A DNA stretch of 15,152 nucleotides from CAZWQR01 sp964638595 (lineage in GTDB: Bacteria; Patescibacteriota; Minisyncoccia; Minisyncoccales; PEYH01). The stretch is taken from the NCBI GenBank assembly GCA_964638595.1, contig CAZWYU010000017.1:1-15152 (forward strand). The letters are read 5' to 3'. Below are positions 11,640 to 15,152 of this stretch, one piece after another. Each line of letters opens with the position of its first letter. The stretch's first letter is position 1. A model generated the notes under the pieces. That model made no database searches. It was not told the DNA's origin and was given only the letters and a program-made list of their open reading frames with translations. The translations under genes and the position numbers were made by a program.

Positions 11640-12849
11640 CTTACAAAAAGGGCAAAAAGCAACCTTAATAGCCGGTTTCACCACTTTCACTTTTGCTGTG
11701 GCTAAAGCGGTTATTGGTATGATATCTGGCAGTATTGTTTTATTGGCAGATGCTGTTCATAGCGGAGCAGACTCTTTTTCTACGGCAACTGCTTGGTTTG
11801 GGTTAAAAATTGCCAGAAGAGAACCAACCGAAAAATTTAGATATGGATTTTATAAAGCAGAGAATATTACTGCTCTCATTATATCTGGCTTAATATTTTT
11901 TGCCGGTTTTGAGATTATCAAAGAGAGCTGGAATAAACTTTCTTTGGAATACGATATTAATATTCCTTTTTTGGCTATTACTTTGGCGATACTTGACGCA
12001 ATTTTTATGTACTTAGTAGGAAGCTATGAAATGAAAGTAGGAAAAGAAGTTAATGCTCAAAGTTTAATAGCTGATGGCCGTGAATCCAGATTGCATTTGC
12101 TTTCTTCTTCTTTGGTTTTTGTTGGCATATTGGCGGCTTTTTTAAAAATTCCTTATGTAGAAGCTATTTTTGGCATCATTATTTCTTTTGTAATTTTTCA
12201 AGCCGGTTTTGAATCGGCAAAAGATTCTATTTTTGCTTTAATGGATGTTTCGCCGAACAAAAAAATAGAAGATAAAATAAAAAGAATTTTAAAAGCCAAT
12301 TTAGAGGACTTTCAAGAACTAAAATTAAGAAAAGCCGGTCCCTTCATTTTTGGCGAGGTTAAAGCTAAAGTTAGAAAACAGCTTTCTGTTAATGAGGCTT
12401 ATAAGGTTTCTTCAGCTATTGAATTAAAAATTAAAGAAAAAGTAAAAGAAGTAGATTCCTTTACAGTTTCGCTAGAACCATATAAAGCCAATCTCTATAA
12501 AATTTGTATTCCTATTAAAGAAGATTCGGAAATCTCCGAGCATTTTGCTAAAGCCAACAAATTCTTTTTTATAGAAATGGACAGCGAAAAGGTGTTAAAA
12601 AAACAACTTAAAAATAATCCTTTTAAAGAAAAAAAGGCAAGGGCTGGGTTAAGTGCAGCTGAATGGATAGCAAAGCAGGATATTGATACAGTGATTACTA
12701 AAGAAATTGGGCCTATCTCCCTCCATTCTTTAAGGGATGAAGTTATTGAAGTCTATCAAACAGAAAATAAAGAAGTTAAAGATATTCTTAACGACTTTTT
12801 AAAAGGTAATTTAAGAGAATTAAAGGTTCCAACAAAAGAAAAAAAATGA
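11626..12849 (+). CDS. cation diffusion facilitator fused to a NifX-like domain
   Basis: A 407-residue fusion. The N-terminal part (about 1-205) is a cation diffusion facilitator: six hydrophobic segments, the TM2 metal motif LADAVHSGAD (40-49, with D42, H45, D49) and FRYGFYKAEN (71-80). Residues 205-290 match its cytoplasmic dimer domain. The C-terminal part (about 291-380) repeats the features of a NifX-like domain: ISEHFAKANKFFFIEMD, NNP, ARAGLSAAEWIAKQDIDTVITKEIGP. In TM5 the usual H-x3-D pair is replaced by E153 and H157 (GRESRLHLLSS), so the transported metal may be unusual. It overlaps the genes on both sides (14 and 4 bases). Efflux of iron or another metal, sensed by the fused domain, is a reasonable inference. 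Confidence 0.88.
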   Translation: MNRNNLQKGQKATLIAGFTTFTFAVAKAVIGMISGSIVLLADAVHSGADSFSTATAWFGLKIARREPTEKFRYGFYKAENITALIISGLIFFAGFEIIKESWNKLSLEYDINIPFLAITLAILDAIFMYLVGSYEMKVGKEVNAQSLIADGRESRLHLLSSSLVFVGILAAFLKIPYVEAIFGIIISFVIFQAGFESAKDSIFALMDVSPNKKIEDKIKRILKANLEDFQELKLRKAGPFIFGEVKAKVRKQLSVNEAYKVSSAIELKIKEKVKEVDSFTVSLEPYKANLYKICIPIKEDSEISEHFAKANKFFFIEMDSEKVLKKQLKNNPFKEKKARAGLSAAEWIAKQDIDTVITKEIGPISLHSLRDEVIEVYQTENKEVKDILNDFLKGNLRELKVPTKEKK

Positions 12850-13646
12850 AACAAATTGTTATTACCGGCGGAAAAGGGGGAACCGGTAAATCTACCATAG
12901 CTGTTTTAACGGCTATAGAACTGGCTAAAAAGAACAAAGTAGTTCTTTGTGATTGTGATGTGGAATGCCCAAACGATTATTTAATTTTAGGTCAAAAATT
13001 AGGAGAACTAAAAGCAAAAACCTATGCTGAATTTCCAAAACTTAATAAAAAGAAATGTACTAAATGTGGATTGTGCGTGAAAGTCTGCAAGAATAATGCT
13101 ATTTTTCAAAAACCGGGAGAATATCCTATTTTTATTAAAGAATTATGTTCTGGCTGTGGCGCCTGCCAAGCGGTTTGCCCCGTAGGAGCCATAGAAACCA
13201 AGAAAGAGGAAACTGGCAAAATTTATCTTAATCAAATAAAAAATTTTTTATTGGTTACGGGAGTAGCTAATCCACGAATTGAAGAAACCGGGCCGATTGT
13301 TGAACAAACTAAAGAATTTGCCAAAAAAATTAAAGCTGATTATTTGTTGTTTGATACAGCCGCCGGGACGCACTGTCCGGTTATTTCGGCTATTTTAGAC
13401 AGCAATTTAGCTTATGTGGTAACCGAACCAACACCTATGGGAGCTTTTGACTTAGATTTAATATTGGATTTATGTAAAAAACTAAAAGTGCCTGCAGAAA
13501 TAATTTTGAACCAAGCTGATTTAGGAGATAAAAGAAATATAGAAAAGATAGCAAACAAATTTAAAGTAAAGATTAAAAAAGAAATTCCTTATTCAAAAGA
13601 AATAATTGATAAATATTCAAAAGGCGAAATGCTTTCTTATTTGTGA
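12846..13646 (+). CDS. MinD-family P-loop ATPase with inserted 2[4Fe-4S] ferredoxin
   Basis: A 266-residue ATPase of the MinD/Mrp superfamily with an inserted ferredoxin (COG1149 type). It has the deviant Walker A KGGTGKST (10-17), the switch segment CDCDVE (35-40) and Walker B LLFDTAAG (167-174, D170). The insert carries two complete motifs, CTKCGLCVKVC (C71, C74, C77, C81) and CSGCGACQAVC (C101, C104, C107, C111), enough for two [4Fe-4S] clusters. Such proteins are thought to handle iron-sulfur clusters or couple ATP use to electron transfer; the exact role is unsettled. The ATG overlaps the CDF stop by four bases. A second, related ATPase lies at 14310. Confidence 0.92.
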   Translation: MKQIVITGGKGGTGKSTIAVLTAIELAKKNKVVLCDCDVECPNDYLILGQKLGELKAKTYAEFPKLNKKKCTKCGLCVKVCKNNAIFQKPGEYPIFIKELCSGCGACQAVCPVGAIETKKEETGKIYLNQIKNFLLVTGVANPRIEETGPIVEQTKEFAKKIKADYLLFDTAAGTHCPVISAILDSNLAYVVTEPTPMGAFDLDLILDLCKKLKVPAEIILNQADLGDKRNIEKIANKFKVKIKKEIPYSKEIIDKYSKGEMLSYL

Positions 13647-13778
13647 AAATAAATATAATTTACGATAATACTGCCTCATTGCACTAAACACAAAAAAGAA
13701 ATTAAAAAACTTTATCCAGAAAAATGCATTGAAGGAGAGGCTGGCCAAATTATTGAAATTAATGGAGAAAGAGCTTAA
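13643..13778 (+). pseudogene. collapsed remnant of a metallo-beta-lactamase-fold hydrolase gene (COG1237-like)
   Basis: A GTG overlapping the stop of the MinD gene (13643, GTGA) opens a frame reading VKINIIYDNTASLH and then stops at 13685-13687. The reading frame one step over (about 13671-13778) reads LPHCTKHKKEIKKLYPEK, then CIEGEAGQIIEINGERA and a stop. The first piece resembles the N terminus (MKITxxYDNT) and the second the C terminus (PxHCTG...AGxxIEI) of COG1237-type metallo-beta-lactamase-fold proteins, which are known companions of NifX/MinD-ferredoxin genes. Nearly the whole middle is missing, together with a frame change. The similarity is judged by eye, so an assembly artefact or chance remains possible. 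Confidence 0.55.
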
Positions 13779-14313
13779 AAAAATAAAATACGAGGTTATA
13801 AGCTGCAAAAAATGTCCTCTTCACAAGACAAGGCTCTATCCTGTGATTGGAGAAGGCAATCACCAAGCAGATATAATGTTAATAGGGGAGGCTCCTGGTT
13901 TTAATGAGTCAAAAACAGGCCGTCCTTTTTGTGGGGCAGCTGGGAGAATTCTAGATGAATTACTTGAGTCTGCTGGCATTAAAAGAGAAGATATATACAT
14001 TACAAACATTTTGAAGTGTCGGCCTCCAAAAAACAGAGACCCTCAAGAAGAAGAAATAAAAGCTTGCGTTCCTTATTTAGAAAGACAAATTCAGCTTATT
14101 AACCCAAAAACAATTTGTCCCTTAGGAAATTATGCCACTAAGTATATTTTAAAAAAGTATGGTTTAGAAGATAAAATTGATGGCATTTCAAAAATTCATG
14201 GCAAAATTTTTGAAAAAGAAAAAAGAATTATTCCTCTTTATCATCCGGCAGTGGCTGTTTATAATGCCAATATGAAAAAAATTCTAAAACAAGACATTAA
14301 AAAAATTTTATGA
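13762..14313 (+). CDS. family-4 uracil-DNA glycosylase with [4Fe-4S] cluster
   Basis: It removes uracil from DNA, the first step of base-excision repair. From the ATG at 13762 the protein has 183 residues, a normal length, and begins a few residues before the conserved CKKCP. The four cluster cysteines are C15, C18, C86 and C102. Other family motifs are GEAPGFNES (42-50), GRPFCGAAGRILDELL (53-68), TNILKCRPPKNRDP (81-94) and the catalytic-site HPA (161-163). The frame is open further upstream to a TTG at 13729, but that extension overlaps the remnant of another gene and adds nothing typical of the family, so I prefer the ATG. Its stop overlaps the next ATPase gene (ATGA). Confidence 0.93.
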   Translation: MEKELKKIKYEVISCKKCPLHKTRLYPVIGEGNHQADIMLIGEAPGFNESKTGRPFCGAAGRILDELLESAGIKREDIYITNILKCRPPKNRDPQEEEIKACVPYLERQIQLINPKTICPLGNYATKYILKKYGLEDKIDGISKIHGKIFEKEKRIIPLYHPAVAVYNANMKKILKQDIKKIL

Positions 14314-15152
14314 AAATTGTTATTTTAAGCGGTAAAGGTGGAGTTGGTAAAAGCTTGATTTCCTCATCTTTGGCTATTTTATTTAAAAGAGAGAGCAATC
14401 TTTTGCCCTTAGCTTTGGACTGTGATGTTGATACGCCTAATTTAGCTATTTGGTTAAACGAGATAGGCAAATGGGAAAAAGATAAAAAAATCAGCGTTTC
14501 TGAAAAACCTGAAATTGATAATAGCAAAATTAAAAATCCCAAAGTTTGTGCTCAAAAATGCAAGTTCAATGCTTTAAAGGTAAAAAATGGAAGATTAGAG
14601 TTAAATCCTTTTTTATGCGAAGGTTGCGGAGCTTGTGAAATTTTTTGCCCAAAGGGAGCTATAAAAATGAAACCAGTTAAAAATGGAGCTATAAAAGTCA
14701 AAAAAACAAAATATGGTTTTAATTTAATTGTTGGCCAACTCTTTCCGGGGGAAACTGGCTCGGGAAAAATAGTGGAAGTATTAAAAAAAGAAGCAGAAAA
14801 ATACGAGCACGATGTTACGATTATTGACTCTGCCCCGGGAACTGGTTGTCCGGTAATTGCCGCCTTAAAAGACGCTAATCTAGCTGTTTTTGTAACAGAA
14901 CCTACTCCTTCGGCTTTTTCTGATTTAAAGAGAGTGTTTAAGCTAATTAAATATTTTCATATAGACTGGAAACTCATTATTAATAAATGGGATATCAATC
15001 CAAAAAAGACTAAAGAAATTGAAAAATGGGGAAAGGGGCATATTTTAGGAAAAATTAGCTACGATAAAGAAATTTTTAAATCTGTCGCCCAGTTAAAGCC
15101 AATTATGGAAACAAATCTAAAGGCAAAAGAAGAAATTAAGAAAATTTTTGAG
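14310..15152 (+). CDS. second MinD-family ATPase with inserted ferredoxin (partial, runs off the window)
   Basis: 281 codons are present with no stop before the window end. It has Walker A GKGGVGKS (8-15), switch LDCDVDTPN (36-44) and Walker B TIIDSAPG (170-177). The ferredoxin insert differs from its neighbour: the second motif CEGCGACEIFC is complete (C103, C106, C109, C113), but the first keeps only C80 and C84 (VCAQKC) and lacks the first two cysteines. By the normal wiring of such ferredoxins this leaves one [4Fe-4S] cluster and loses the other. It starts inside the glycosylase stop codon (ATGA overlap). With the ATPase at 12846 it probably forms a pair, possibly a heterodimer (inference). 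Confidence 0.9.
   Translation, partial: MKIVILSGKGGVGKSLISSSLAILFKRESNLLPLALDCDVDTPNLAIWLNEIGKWEKDKKISVSEKPEIDNSKIKNPKVCAQKCKFNALKVKNGRLELNPFLCEGCGACEIFCPKGAIKMKPVKNGAIKVKKTKYGFNLIVGQLFPGETGSGKIVEVLKKEAEKYEHDVTIIDSAPGTGCPVIAALKDANLAVFVTEPTPSAFSDLKRVFKLIKYFHIDWKLIINKWDINPKKTKEIEKWGKGHILGKISYDKEIFKSVAQLKPIMETNLKAKEEIKKIFE

Noticed and set aside
11295..12849. Nitrogen-fixation genes because of the NifX-like domains
   Set aside because: These domains are widespread outside nitrogen fixation, and no nitrogenase structural or assembly genes are present in the window.
13729..13761. Upstream TTG start for the uracil-DNA glycosylase
   Set aside because: The extra 11 residues are not part of the family and overlap another gene's remnant; the ATG at 13762 places the cluster cysteines at C15, C18, C86 and C102, the spacing normal for family 4.

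Overview
This AT-rich, gene-dense window comes from a bacterial chromosome. Small compact genes, short or overlapping gene junctions, few Shine-Dalgarno sequences and several small protein families I associate with candidate phyla suggest a Patescibacteria/CPR (Parcubacteria-like) genome. That placement is inference, not a database result. TGA acts as a stop in several tightly overlapping gene pairs, so the ordinary bacterial code fits.

Layout. Positions 195-1909 hold a GtrA-like membrane protein overlapping dnaX (short, gamma-like clamp-loader subunit). Positions 2028-2486 hold a tRNA-Gln(TTG) and a small GIY-YIG nuclease gene. That nuclease gene lies between two copies of the tRNA 3' end, carries a nested inverted repeat, and is followed by a terminator. 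Positions 2518-3185 are an isolated lipoprotein gene with its own promoter, strong Shine-Dalgarno site and terminator, in DNA visibly richer in G+C. Positions 3507-5181 are an ECF sigma factor, an overlapping three-helix membrane protein and a secreted helical protein, which look like an envelope-stress module. Positions 5481-5903 encode a small membrane protein. On the minus strand, 7739-5905 encode an orphan amino-acid-type solute-binding protein and a sensor/HAMP/coiled-coil receptor with no kinase. Positions 7832-9354 carry two cell-wall genes, murI and uppP. Positions 9613-11206 carry a Gly/Met/Gln-repeat zinc ribbon, exonuclease III and two small conserved proteins.

The right end (11295-15152) is one tightly overlapping operon. 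It holds a NifX/NifB-type cofactor-binding domain protein, a cation diffusion facilitator fused to a second such domain, a MinD-like ATPase with an inserted ferredoxin, the debris of a probable metallo-beta-lactamase-fold gene, a family-4 [4Fe-4S] uracil-DNA glycosylase, and a second MinD/ferredoxin ATPase cut by the window edge. Iron-sulfur or metal handling is the common theme.

Scattered through the intergenic gaps is a family of 25-base palindromes of the form TTGTG...CACAA. Their arms change in a compensatory way, and two copies are fused to the same bidirectional terminator. This repeat family, the tRNA/GIY-YIG unit, the CDF-NifX fusion, the receptor pair without a kinase and the collapsed gene at 13643-13778 are the most noteworthy items.
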